64,000 nucleotides of DNA from Crystallibacter sulfonylureivorans_A (GTDB taxonomy: Bacteria > Actinomycetota > Actinomycetes > Actinomycetales > Micrococcaceae): NCBI RefSeq assembly GCF_047607445.1, contig NZ_JBLKRT010000001.1, positions 182,445 through 246,444 of the forward strand, in the 5' to 3' direction. The translations under genes and the position numbers were made by a program. The notes beneath the pieces are model-generated. The model saw only the letters and a program-made list of their open reading frames with translations. It was not told the DNA's origin and did no database searches. Shown here piece after piece: positions 20,232 to 28,853 of the stretch (the stretch's first letter is position 1; each line of letters opens with the position of its first letter).

Positions 20232-21557
20232 ATGAAAACGCTGAAAGTAGCACTGTTGGGATGCGGGAATGTCGGAGCCCAGGTAGCCCGGATCCTGATT
20301 GACGACGCCGACGTGCTCGCCGCGCGTACCGGCGCGCGGCTGCAACTGACCGGCATCGCGGTGCGCGACGTCGCCGCCAAGCGGACGGTGGAGCTGCCCG
20401 CCGAGCTGTTCACCACCGAGGCCGAGCCGCTGGTCAAGGATGCCGACATCGTGATCGAGCTGCTGGGCGGACTGGAACCGGCCCGTACGCTGATCCGCAG
20501 CGCGATTGACAACGGGGCCGCCGTCGTCACCGGCAACAAGGCGCTGCTGGCGGCCGACGGCCAGGACTTGTACGCCCGCGCCGACGAAGCCGGCGTCGAG
20601 CTGTCCTTCGAAGCAGCAGTGGCCGGCGCCATTCCGCTGCTGCGGCCCATCCGAGAATCGCTGGCCGGGGACCGCATCACCAAGGTGATGGGCATCGTCA
20701 ACGGCACCACCAACTACATCCTGGACCAGATGGATTCCACCGGCGCGCAGTTTGCCGATGCGCTGGCCGCCGCGCAGGAACTCGGCTACGCCGAAGCGGA
20801 CCCCACCGCGGACGTCGAAGGCCATGACGCCGCAGCGAAGGGCGCGATCCTCGCGGAACTGGCCTTCCACACCGCGTTCGACCTGGCCGATGTCCAGTGC
20901 CAGGGCATCAGCTCCATCTCTGCGGATGACATCGCCGCGGCCAAGGACAGCGGCTACGTGATCAAGCTGCTGTCCATCGCGGAGCGGTTGCGCGGCCTCG
21001 ACGGCCGGGAAGGCGTGGCCGTGCGGGTCCACCCGACCCTGCTGCCGCGCAAGCACCCGCTGGCCGCCGTACACGGAGCGTTCAACGCGGTCTTCGTGGA
21101 AGCCGAAAACGCCGGCGAAATGATGTTCTACGGCCAGGGTGCCGGCGGAGCTCCCACCGCCTCCGCCGTCGTCGGAGATGTGGTCAGCGCCGCCCGCCGC
21201 ATGGTCGGCGGCGGTCCGGGCCGTACTGAAACCGCCACCGTGGCACTGCCCGCCGTTGGACTGGATTCGGTCCTGACCAGCTACTACATCGGCCTGGACG
21301 TGGCCGACCAGCCGGGCGTGCTTTCCCAGATTGCCGGCATCTTTGCCGAACACGGCGTCTCCATCGAGGCCATGCGCCAGACCATCCACGCCGAAGACGC
21401 CTTGGACACTGCCCGCGACGGCGGCCAGGTGTCCGCCGAGCTGCGCATTGTCACGCACCGCGCGTCCGAGGCTTCGCTGGCCGCGACGGTCGAAGCCGTG
21501 CGCGGGCTTGAAATTGTCAACGCTGTTACCTCTGTCCTGCGAGTAGAAGGAATCTAA
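20232..21557 (+). CDS. hom: Homoserine dehydrogenase
   Basis: NAD(P)-dependent reduction of aspartate semialdehyde to homoserine; 441 residues. N-terminal Rossmann motif GCGNVG (about 10-15), catalytic domain with NGTTNYIL and the Lys of EGHDAAAKGAILAELAF, and a C-terminal ACT domain (from about 350, DVADQPGVLSQIAGIFAEHG) that usually gives threonine feedback inhibition. The ATG at 20232 is preferred over an in-frame TTG at 20223. Lies between lysA and thrC. Confidence 0.94.
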   Translation: MKTLKVALLGCGNVGAQVARILIDDADVLAARTGARLQLTGIAVRDVAAKRTVELPAELFTTEAEPLVKDADIVIELLGGLEPARTLIRSAIDNGAAVVTGNKALLAADGQDLYARADEAGVELSFEAAVAGAIPLLRPIRESLAGDRITKVMGIVNGTTNYILDQMDSTGAQFADALAAAQELGYAEADPTADVEGHDAAAKGAILAELAFHTAFDLADVQCQGISSISADDIAAAKDSGYVIKLLSIAERLRGLDGREGVAVRVHPTLLPRKHPLAAVHGAFNAVFVEAENAGEMMFYGQGAGGAPTASAVVGDVVSAARRMVGGGPGRTETATVALPAVGLDSVLTSYYIGLDVADQPGVLSQIAGIFAEHGVSIEAMRQTIHAEDALDTARDGGQVSAELRIVTHRASEASLAATVEAVRGLEIVNAVTSVLRVEGI

Positions 21558-22658
21558 GTGGCCCACCAATGGCGCGGCGTCATCCGTGAATACGCGGACC
21601 GGCTGCCGGTAACGGAGCAGACCGAGATCATCACCCTCGGCGAAGGCGGCACCCCGCTGGTGCGGGCGAAGGCTCTCTCCGAGCTGACCGGCTCCGAGGT
21701 GTACCTCAAGGTGGAGGGGATGAACCCCACCGGCTCCTTCAAGGACCGCGGCATGACCATGGCCATGACGGCGGCGGTGGAGGCCGGCGCCAAGGCGGTG
21801 GTCTGCGCATCCACCGGCAACACCTCCGCGTCCGCGGCCGCCTACGCCACCCAGGCCGGGCTGAAGTGCGCCGTGTTGGTGCCGGCCGGCAAGATTGCCA
21901 TGGGCAAGATGAGCCAGGCCATCGCGCACGGCGCCGAAATCATCCAGATCAATGGCAACTTCGACAACTGCCTGGAAGTGGCCCGCAAACTCTCCGAGGC
22001 CTACCCGGTGTTCCTGGTGAACTCGGTCAACCCGGCGCGCATCCAGGGCCAGAAGACGGCCGCCTTCGAGACCGTTGATTATCTGGGTGACGCCCCGGAT
22101 ATCCATGTGATGCCGGTGGGCAACGCGGGCAACATCACCGCCTACTGGAAGGGCTACCAAGAGTACGCCGCGCCGTACCAGTCGGCGACTGCCGGCATGC
22201 TGGGCCCCGTCGCTACCAAGACCCCCACGCTGTGGGGCTTCCAGGCCGCCGGTGCCGCGCCGCTGGTGCTGGGCCACCCGGTCACCGAGCCGGAGACCAT
22301 TGCCACCGCGATCCGGATCGGCAACCCGGCGTCCTGGGACACCGCCATCGCCGCACGCGATGAATCCGGCGGACTGATCGATTCCGTGACCGACGACGAA
22401 ATCCTGGCCGCGCACCGCTGGCTGTCCTCGAAGGAGGGCGTCTTCGTGGAGCCGGGCTCCGCGGCGGGCGTGGCCGGCGTGATCAAGAAGCACGCCGCCG
22501 GCGAAGTGCCGTCGGGCAAGACCATCGTGATCACGGTCACCGGTCACGGACTGAAGGACCCGCAGTGGGCACTGCGGACCGAGGACGGCAGCGAAGCATC
22601 GCCGATCAAGGTGGACTTCGACGTGGTCAGCGTGGCCTCCGCCCTGGGTCTTGAGTAG
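21558..22658 (+). CDS. thrC: Threonine synthase
   Basis: PLP-dependent fold-II enzyme, O-phosphohomoserine to threonine; 366 residues. The PLP lysine is K62 in TGSFKDRGMT, with the glycine-rich phosphate loop at GNAGNITAYW. GTG start directly after the hom stop, with GTAGAAGGA inside the end of hom as Shine-Dalgarno. It is the short, single-domain form common in actinobacteria. The stop is followed 28 nt later by the preferred thrB start. Confidence 0.94.
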   Translation: MAHQWRGVIREYADRLPVTEQTEIITLGEGGTPLVRAKALSELTGSEVYLKVEGMNPTGSFKDRGMTMAMTAAVEAGAKAVVCASTGNTSASAAAYATQAGLKCAVLVPAGKIAMGKMSQAIAHGAEIIQINGNFDNCLEVARKLSEAYPVFLVNSVNPARIQGQKTAAFETVDYLGDAPDIHVMPVGNAGNITAYWKGYQEYAAPYQSATAGMLGPVATKTPTLWGFQAAGAAPLVLGHPVTEPETIATAIRIGNPASWDTAIAARDESGGLIDSVTDDEILAAHRWLSSKEGVFVEPGSAAGVAGVIKKHAAGEVPSGKTIVITVTGHGLKDPQWALRTEDGSEASPIKVDFDVVSVASALGLE

Positions 22659-22686
22659 CAGCACCTTGGCGGGGGAGGACACCGCG

Positions 22687-23637
22687 GTGGCCGGCCGCAT
22701 TGCGCCCGGCCAGCGCGTCACCGTGCGGGTGCCGGCAACCAGCGCCAACCTGGGTCCGGGCTTCGACAGCCTGGGCCTGGCCTTGGCCTTTTACGACACC
22801 GTCACGGTGGAGTCGACCGACGACGGCGTCTTCCATGCTTCCGTCGCCGGCGAAGGCGCGGCCAACCTGCCCTCGGACGAATCGCACCTCATCATCCGCA
22901 CCCTGCGCAGCACCCTGCGCCAAGCAGGGTACGACGCCGGCGGGCTGCGTCTGGAAGCCGAGAACCTGATCCCGCATGGCCGGGGCATGGGCTCCTCCGC
23001 CGCCGCCGTGGTGTCCGCAGTACTGTTGGCCAACGCCCTGCTTCCCGAGCAGGACCGCCTTGATGCAGGGAAGATCCTGCAGATCTGTTCCACGCTCGAA
23101 GGCCATCCCGACAACGTGGCGCCGGCCCTGAGCGGCCAGCTGGCCATCTCCTGGGAGGAAGCCGGAGTGTTCTACAGCACCCGTGTTCCGATCTGCCAAG
23201 GGATCGTGCCGGTGGTGGCCATACCCTCCTACGAACTCTCCACCGAAACGGCACGAAATCTGCTGCCCGCAACGGTGCCGCACCACGTGGCTGCGGCCAA
23301 CTCCGGTCGCGCCGCACTGCTGGTCCACGCACTCACCCGCGACCCGTCCCTGCTGCGGGCCGGCACCGAAGAATGGCTGCACCAACGGCACCGCGCTCCA
23401 GCGATGGAACCCAGTGCCGCGCTGATCGAGTCGCTGCGCGGCCAGGGCCATGCGGCCGTCGTTTCCGGCGCCGGACCCACGGTGATGACACTGGCAGCGG
23501 ACGAGGCCGAGGCAGTGCAGGTGCAACGTGCCATCGCTGCACACCTGGACCAGCACGACATGCCGGAGGGCTGGCGTGTTCTGAAACTGGCAGTAGACAC
23601 AGATGGTGCTAAAGTGGAAGTGCACCCCCGGGATTAA
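22687..23637 (+). CDS. thrB: Homoserine kinase
   Basis: GHMP-family kinase, 316 residues, phosphorylating homoserine ahead of threonine synthase. Motif 1 PATSANLGPGFDS near the N-terminus, ATP-binding motif PHGRGMGSSAAA, and the C-terminal VSGAGPTV. The GTG at 22687 is preferred: GGGGGAGG lies 8 nt upstream. The frame also contains a TTG at 22651 that would overlap thrC, but this lacks a ribosome-binding site. Last gene of the hom-thrC-thrB operon. Confidence 0.93.
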   Translation: MAGRIAPGQRVTVRVPATSANLGPGFDSLGLALAFYDTVTVESTDDGVFHASVAGEGAANLPSDESHLIIRTLRSTLRQAGYDAGGLRLEAENLIPHGRGMGSSAAAVVSAVLLANALLPEQDRLDAGKILQICSTLEGHPDNVAPALSGQLAISWEEAGVFYSTRVPICQGIVPVVAIPSYELSTETARNLLPATVPHHVAAANSGRAALLVHALTRDPSLLRAGTEEWLHQRHRAPAMEPSAALIESLRGQGHAAVVSGAGPTVMTLAADEAEAVQVQRAIAAHLDQHDMPEGWRVLKLAVDTDGAKVEVHPRD

Positions 23638-23958
23638 CCGGCGAGGAACCCTGTCCGGATGCTCCGGATTACGCAAGCCGAGTAGCCGTTGAGGCAGGAT
23701 CCCCGTTCCAGGTGCAGCCTTTCAGGAGCCTTCCGCGGCACTCCACGGCGTTGCTGACGGCCATCGGCCGGACAGGACTTCACTCGTTCCAGCCGGACGG
23801 CTTGTTTCAGGGCTTCATATCTGTTCACCCGGACTTTCCTCGGCACGACGCCGCAGGCAAATGACGGACCCCGGCCGGGCTTCTCATGCAACGGTCGGGT
23901 GGCAAACAACGCGGTGCGCTTCATATGCACACCGCCCGACGAGGGGGAAGGATCCTTC
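23638..23958 (+). other. 321-bp leader region of rho
   Basis: Non-coding interval between thrB and rho. It contains several short inverted repeats (for example GTCCGGATGCTCCGGAT near 23652) but no terminator with a T-run and no clear gene. A long untranslated leader is plausible for rho, which is autoregulated by termination in its leader in some bacteria. Confidence 0.35.
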
Positions 23959-26025
23959 GTGACCGAAACCACTGACCTGACCGCAGGTGTGGAAACAATA
24001 GACTCTCCTGCACCGAAGAGTGCAGGCCTTGCCGGCCTGAAGCTGGCCCAACTGCAGGTGCTGGCCGGACAACTCGGCATCACCGGCGGTTCCCGGATGC
24101 GCAAGGGCGACCTGGTCGCCGCGATTTCCGACCACCAGCGTGGCTCCTCGGTGGCAGACCGAGCCGCCAAGAAGGTGGACCAGCCGGCGCGCACCGAAGC
24201 TCCGGCTCCGGCTAAGGAAGAGACCACCGGCCCCGCAGGCGAGGGCGCCGGCAGCACCTCCGGCGGTGACCTCAACAAGGCCGCCGAGCGGGTTAGCCGC
24301 ACCCGCAACCGCAACCGCCGCGCCAGCAGCGACGGCACCGTGGCATCTGCCGACAGCGAGGCCGCAACCGCCGATACTGCTAAGGCCGCCGCGGCGCCGG
24401 CCGAAGCCCCTGCCCAGGCTCCCGCAGCGGAGTCCGTGCAGGGCGACGGCGAAGTCCGCCAGGAGCGCCGCGGACGCGGACGCAACCGCCGTTCCGACTC
24501 CGGCCAGCAGGACGCAGCCGAGACCAAGGGTGATACCCAGCAGGAAACCGCCGAAACCGGCAAGCAGGACGAGAAGAAGGACGGCCAGGACGGCGCCGGC
24601 CAGCAGCAGCAGTCCGGCCGCGGCGAAGGCCAGTCCGAGCGCCGCAACCGCGACCGGAACCGCAACCGCAACGAAGGCGACCGCGACGGCCGGGACAACC
24701 GCGACAACCGTCAGGACGACGGCGAGGACGGCGGCCGCGGACGCAACCGCAACCGCCGCAACCGCCGCGACAACGACAGCAACACCCGCTACCGCGACCG
24801 CAATGAGCGCCGTCGCGGCCGCGACCGCGGTCCGGACGTAGACGACACCGAGATCTCCGAAGACGACGTGCTGCTGCCCGTCGCCGGCATCCTGGACGTG
24901 CTGGAGAACTACGCCTTCGTGCGCACCTCCGGCTACCTGCCGGGCCCGAACGACGTTTACGTCTCGCTGGCCCAGGTCAAGAAGTACAACCTGCGCAAGG
25001 GCGACGCCGTCGTCGGCGCCATCCGCGCCCCGCGTGACGGCGATTCGGGCGGCCAGAGCAGCCGGCAGAAGTTCAACGCGTTGGTCAAGCTCACCTCCGT
25101 CAACGGCAAGCCGGTGGAAGACAACAAGGACCGCGTGGACTTCACCAAGCTGGTTCCGCTCTACCCGTCGGAGCGCCTGCGCCTGGAGACCGAGCCGAAG
25201 AAGATCGGCCCCCGCGTCATCGACCTGGTGGCCCCGATCGGCAAGGGCCAGCGCGGCCTGATCGTCTCCCCGCCGAAGGCCGGCAAGACCCTGATCCTGC
25301 AGTCCATCGCCAACGCGATCACCACCAACAACCCTGAGGTCCACCTCATGATGGTGCTGGTTGACGAACGGCCTGAAGAAGTCACCGACATGCAGCGCAC
25401 GGTCAAGGGCGAGGTCATTGCCTCCACCTTCGACCGTCCCGCCGACGACCACACCACCGTGGCCGAACTGGCCATCGAGCGCGCCAAGCGCCTGGTGGAA
25501 ATGGGCATGGACGTGGTGGTCCTGCTGGACTCGATGACCCGCCTGGGACGTGCCTACAACCTGGCCGCTCCGGCGTCCGGCCGCATCCTCTCCGGCGGTG
25601 TGGACTCGTCCGCACTGTACCCGCCGAAGCGCTTCTTCGGCGCCGCCCGCAACATCGAAAACGGCGGTTCGCTGACCATCCTCGCCACCGCCTTGGTGGA
25701 GACCGGATCCAAGATGGACGAGGTCATCTTCGAGGAGTTCAAGGGCACCGGCAACATGGAACTGCGCCTGTCCCGCTCGCTGGCGGACAAGCGCATCTTC
25801 CCGGCCGTCGATGTCAACGCCTCCGGTACCCGCCGCGAGGAGAACCTGCTCTCGCCCGAAGAGGTCAAGATCATGTGGCGCCTGCGCCGCGTCCTCTCCG
25901 GTCTGGACACCCAGCAGGCGCTGGAACTGCTCACCGGCAAGATCCGGGAGACGCAGTCCAACGTTGAGTTCCTGATGCAGGTGCAGAAGACGACGCTCGG
26001 CTCGAAGGCTGAGAACGACAAGTAG
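23959..26025 (+). CDS. rho: Transcription termination factor Rho
   Basis: Hexameric RNA-dependent ATPase, 688 residues. N-terminal helical Rho_N domain (about 15-55, GLKLAQLQVLAGQLGI), then a highly charged low-complexity insertion (about 60-290) rich in Arg, Asn, Asp and Gly, then the RNA-binding cold-shock-like domain starting around GILDVLENYAFVRTSGY. The ATPase core has Walker A SPPKAGKT at about 437-444 and Walker B VVVLLDSMTRLGRAYN. Long charged insertions are typical of actinobacterial Rho and add RNA binding. GTG at 23959 is chosen because GGGGGAAGGA lies 6 nt upstream; the frame from 23899 has no such site. Confidence 0.94.
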   Translation: MTETTDLTAGVETIDSPAPKSAGLAGLKLAQLQVLAGQLGITGGSRMRKGDLVAAISDHQRGSSVADRAAKKVDQPARTEAPAPAKEETTGPAGEGAGSTSGGDLNKAAERVSRTRNRNRRASSDGTVASADSEAATADTAKAAAAPAEAPAQAPAAESVQGDGEVRQERRGRGRNRRSDSGQQDAAETKGDTQQETAETGKQDEKKDGQDGAGQQQQSGRGEGQSERRNRDRNRNRNEGDRDGRDNRDNRQDDGEDGGRGRNRNRRNRRDNDSNTRYRDRNERRRGRDRGPDVDDTEISEDDVLLPVAGILDVLENYAFVRTSGYLPGPNDVYVSLAQVKKYNLRKGDAVVGAIRAPRDGDSGGQSSRQKFNALVKLTSVNGKPVEDNKDRVDFTKLVPLYPSERLRLETEPKKIGPRVIDLVAPIGKGQRGLIVSPPKAGKTLILQSIANAITTNNPEVHLMMVLVDERPEEVTDMQRTVKGEVIASTFDRPADDHTTVAELAIERAKRLVEMGMDVVVLLDSMTRLGRAYNLAAPASGRILSGGVDSSALYPPKRFFGAARNIENGGSLTILATALVETGSKMDEVIFEEFKGTGNMELRLSRSLADKRIFPAVDVNASGTRREENLLSPEEVKIMWRLRRVLSGLDTQQALELLTGKIRETQSNVEFLMQVQKTTLGSKAENDK

Positions 26026-26032
26026 CTGGTTT

Positions 26033-26150
26033 AGCCGCTCAAAATATGCCGGCCCCGCCCCTACGCGCGGAGGCCACGGCCCTTCGGCCCGCGTCCTCCG
26101 CGCTCCGATAGGCCCGAAGCCACTCCCTGGCCGGCATATTTTGAGCGGCT
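26033..26150. repeat. Perfect 22-bp inverted repeat with nested hairpin after rho
   Basis: Arms 26033-26054 and 26129-26150 are exact reverse complements (AGCCGCTCAAAATATGCCGG..). The 74-bp interior holds a second pair CGCGGAGG / CCTCCGCG and a GGCC-CTTC-GGCC tip. It begins 8 nt after the rho stop. It may be a long terminator hairpin or a small palindromic mobile element; the AT-rich part of the arms is unlike the surrounding DNA. Confidence 0.85.
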
Positions 26151-26228
26151 GTTGCTGTTAAGTCACCTTTCCGTGCCCGTCGTAGTCGTAGCTATTTAGA
26201 CTTGTTGTGAGTCGAAAGAGGTTTGAAG

Positions 26229-27308
26229 ATGTTTGAGTCCGTTCAGGGGCTGCTGGATGAGCATGCCCAGCTGCAGAAGGAATTGAGCGACCCTGCTGTT
26301 TATGCCGATCAGGCTCGGGCGCGGAAGCTGGGGCGGCGGTCGGCGGAGCTGAACGGCATCGTGGAGGCGCACAAGCGCTGGTCGCACCTGTCGGATGATC
26401 TGGAAGCGGCACGTGAACTGGCCGAGGAGGATCCGGAACTGGCTGCCGAGGTTCCGGGCCTGGAGGCCGAACTCGAGACGGCGCAGGAACGGCTCCGCCG
26501 GTTGCTGATCCCGCGCGACCCCGACGACGCGCGCAATGTGATCATTGAGGTCAAGGGCGGCGAAGGCGGCGACGAGGCGGCCCTGTTCGCCGGCGACCTG
26601 CTGCGGATGTACATGCGCTATGCGGAGTCGCGCGGCTGGAAAACCGAAATCATTTCCGCCACGGAGTCCGACCTGGGCGGCTACAAAGACGTGCAGATGG
26701 CCATTAAGGGCAATTCCAACGACCCGGCCGAAGGCGTCTGGGCCAGGCTGAAGTTCGAGGGCGGGGTGCACCGCGTGCAGCGGGTTCCGGTGACGGAATC
26801 GCAGGGCCGCATCCACACCTCCGCTGCCGGCGTCCTGGTGCTTCCCGAAGTGGACGAGCCGGAAGAAGTGGACATCCACCAGAACGACCTGAAGATCGAC
26901 GTGTACCGGTCCTCCGGGCCGGGCGGCCAGTCCGTGAACACAACCGACTCGGCGGTGCGCATCACCCACCTGCCCACCGGGATCGTGGTGGCGATGCAAA
27001 ACGAAAAGTCGCAGCTGCAGAACCGCGAGGCCGCCATGCGCGTGCTTCGGGCACGCCTGCTGGCCCACCAGCAGGAGCAGATCGACGCGGCCAACTCCGA
27101 GACGCGCAAGTCGCAGATCCGCACCATGGACCGTTCGGAGCGCATCCGCACGTACAACTTCCCGGAAAACCGGATCGCCGACCACCGCACCGGCTACAAG
27201 GCCTACAACCTGGATGCCGTGATGAACGGTGAACTGGAACCGGTGGTGCAGTCCGCCATCCAGATGGATGAAGAACACCGGCTGGCCGCGTTGGGCGAGG
27301 AGAACTAG
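26229..27308 (+). CDS. prfA: Peptide chain release factor 1
   Basis: Class I release factor reading UAA and UAG, 359 residues. The GGQ motif is at 232-234 (SGPGGQSVN), and the codon-recognition tripeptide region reads RVPVTESQGR, where E. coli RF1 has PAT. N-terminal coiled helices to about residue 100. ATG at 26229 with AAAGAGG upstream; a TTG two codons earlier is possible. A TAGACT box lies near 26197. Followed 6 nt later by prmC, whose product methylates the GGQ glutamine. Confidence 0.94.
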   Translation: MFESVQGLLDEHAQLQKELSDPAVYADQARARKLGRRSAELNGIVEAHKRWSHLSDDLEAARELAEEDPELAAEVPGLEAELETAQERLRRLLIPRDPDDARNVIIEVKGGEGGDEAALFAGDLLRMYMRYAESRGWKTEIISATESDLGGYKDVQMAIKGNSNDPAEGVWARLKFEGGVHRVQRVPVTESQGRIHTSAAGVLVLPEVDEPEEVDIHQNDLKIDVYRSSGPGGQSVNTTDSAVRITHLPTGIVVAMQNEKSQLQNREAAMRVLRARLLAHQQEQIDAANSETRKSQIRTMDRSERIRTYNFPENRIADHRTGYKAYNLDAVMNGELEPVVQSAIQMDEEHRLAALGEEN

Positions 27309-27314
27309 CCAGCG

Positions 27315-28160
27315 GTGCCCGGCACGAATTTGGCCGAAGCCCTCGCCGCCGCGGCAGCGCGGCTGGCAGAGGCCGGCGTCCCTTCGCCGCGCGTGGACGC
27401 CGAATTGCTTGCCGCCCACTTGCTGGGCGTTTCGCTGGGGCGGGTCCGTGCGCTGGCGCTGATGGACGCTGAGTCTCCGGACGGCCTGGAGGATCTGGTG
27501 GCTGAACGCGCCACCCGGGTTCCGCTGCAGCACATTACCGGCCGGGCCTTCTTCCGTCACGTGGAACTGCAGGTGGGGCCGGGCGTCTTCGTGCCACGGC
27601 CGGAGACCGAGACCGTCGCACAGCATGCGATTGACCAGGCGCTGGCCCTGCCGGCTGCCAAAGTGGTGGACCTGGGCACCGGATCCGGCGCCATCGCCGC
27701 GGCCGTCGCCAGCGAAGTGCCCACGGCCACCGTCTATGCGGTGGAGCTGAGCGACCTGGCGCATGCCTGGGCCGAACGGAACCTGGCGCCGCTGGGGGTC
27801 ACCTTGCTCAGGGACGACCTGCGCACCGCACTGTCCGAGCAGGACGGGACGTTCGACGTCGTGGTGTCCAATCCGCCCTACATTCCCGCCGAGGCGGTGC
27901 CGCGCGAGCCCGAAGTCGCCGATCACGATCCGCAGATGGCGCTTTACGGCGGGGGAGCGGACGGCATGGAATTGCCGGCCGCCACGGCCGCGACCGCGGC
28001 GCGGCTGCTGAAGCCCGGCGGCTACTTCATCATGGAACATGCCGAGGTGCAGGCCGCAGCGGTGCTGTCCCTCCTGCAGGCTGCCGGATGCTGGCAGCAA
28101 GTGGCTACCGAGTACGATCTAACCGGGCGCGAGCGGGCCACGTCCGCTCGTCGGTTATGA
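27315..28160 (+). CDS. prmC: Release-factor glutamine methyltransferase
   Basis: SAM-dependent N5-glutamine methyltransferase, 281 residues, modifying the GGQ glutamine of release factors. The SAM-binding motif is VVDLGTGSGAIA, and the catalytic NPPY is at 186-189 (VVSNPPYIPAEAV). GTG start six bases after prfA, the usual gene pair. The N-terminal five-helix substrate-binding domain is present (residues 1-90). Confidence 0.93.
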   Translation: MPGTNLAEALAAAAARLAEAGVPSPRVDAELLAAHLLGVSLGRVRALALMDAESPDGLEDLVAERATRVPLQHITGRAFFRHVELQVGPGVFVPRPETETVAQHAIDQALALPAAKVVDLGTGSGAIAAAVASEVPTATVYAVELSDLAHAWAERNLAPLGVTLLRDDLRTALSEQDGTFDVVVSNPPYIPAEAVPREPEVADHDPQMALYGGGADGMELPAATAATAARLLKPGGYFIMEHAEVQAAAVLSLLQAAGCWQQVATEYDLTGRERATSARRL

Positions 28161-28178
28161 GAATGGAACAATGAAACT

Positions 28179-28853
28179 GTGAGCACCACTTACAACTGCA
28201 CCGACGCCGCAGACCGCAGCGAGGGCCTGGCGGCAGCACAGGCCGCCCTCGCAGACCGGCAGTGTGTCGTCATGCCCACCGATACGGTCTACGGGATCGC
28301 CGCCGACGCGTTCTCGCCCCAGGCGGTGGCAACCCTGCTGGCCGCCAAGGGCCGCGGCCGGAAAATGCCGCCGCCGGTTCTGGTGCCGCGGCCGCAGACC
28401 ATGGATGGGCTCGCCACCGACGTGAGCGACGAAGCCCGCGCCCTCGCCGACGCCTTCTGGCCGGGCGGCCTGACGCTGATTTTCCGTGCCCAGCCGTCGC
28501 TGACCTGGGACCTGGGCGAAACGAAGGGCACCGTGGCCCTGCGGATGCCCGACGACGAGCTTGCGCTGGAGCTGCTGGCGGCCACCGGACCGCTGGCCGT
28601 ATCCTCCGCCAACCGCACCGGCCAACCCTCGGCGCAGACCGCCGCGCAGGCGATGGAGCAGCTGGCCGAGTCGGTGGACGTCTATCTGGAAGACGGCTTC
28701 CGTCCTGCCGAAGGCGCGACGGCGGTGCCCTCCACCATCGTGGACTGCACCTCCAGCCCGCTGCGGGTGGTGCGGGAAGGCACCATCAGCCTGGAAACCT
28801 TGCGCACCGTTGTCCCGGATGTCCTTGGCCTGGGGGAGACGGTAGAAGCATGA
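28179..28853 (+). CDS. tsaC: L-threonylcarbamoyladenylate synthase (Sua5/YrdC family)
   Basis: First enzyme of t6A37 tRNA modification, making threonylcarbamoyl-AMP from threonine, bicarbonate and ATP; 224 residues. The YrdC core is visible: PTDTVYGIAADA, KGRGRKMPPPVLV, WPGGLTLIF and a late SSANRTGQPS. It lacks the separate C-terminal Sua5 domain. GTG start 18 nt after prmC. The stop overlaps the next ATG (ATGA), linking it to the envelope-polysaccharide genes. Confidence 0.9.
   Translation: MSTTYNCTDAADRSEGLAAAQAALADRQCVVMPTDTVYGIAADAFSPQAVATLLAAKGRGRKMPPPVLVPRPQTMDGLATDVSDEARALADAFWPGGLTLIFRAQPSLTWDLGETKGTVALRMPDDELALELLAATGPLAVSSANRTGQPSAQTAAQAMEQLAESVDVYLEDGFRPAEGATAVPSTIVDCTSSPLRVVREGTISLETLRTVVPDVLGLGETVEA

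Noticed and set aside
19440..22748. 1102-codon open frame on the minus strand opposite lysA, hom and thrC
   Set aside because: Shadow of high-GC genes: its His/Arg/Gly/Gln-rich translation has no domain, and three well-defined genes lie opposite.
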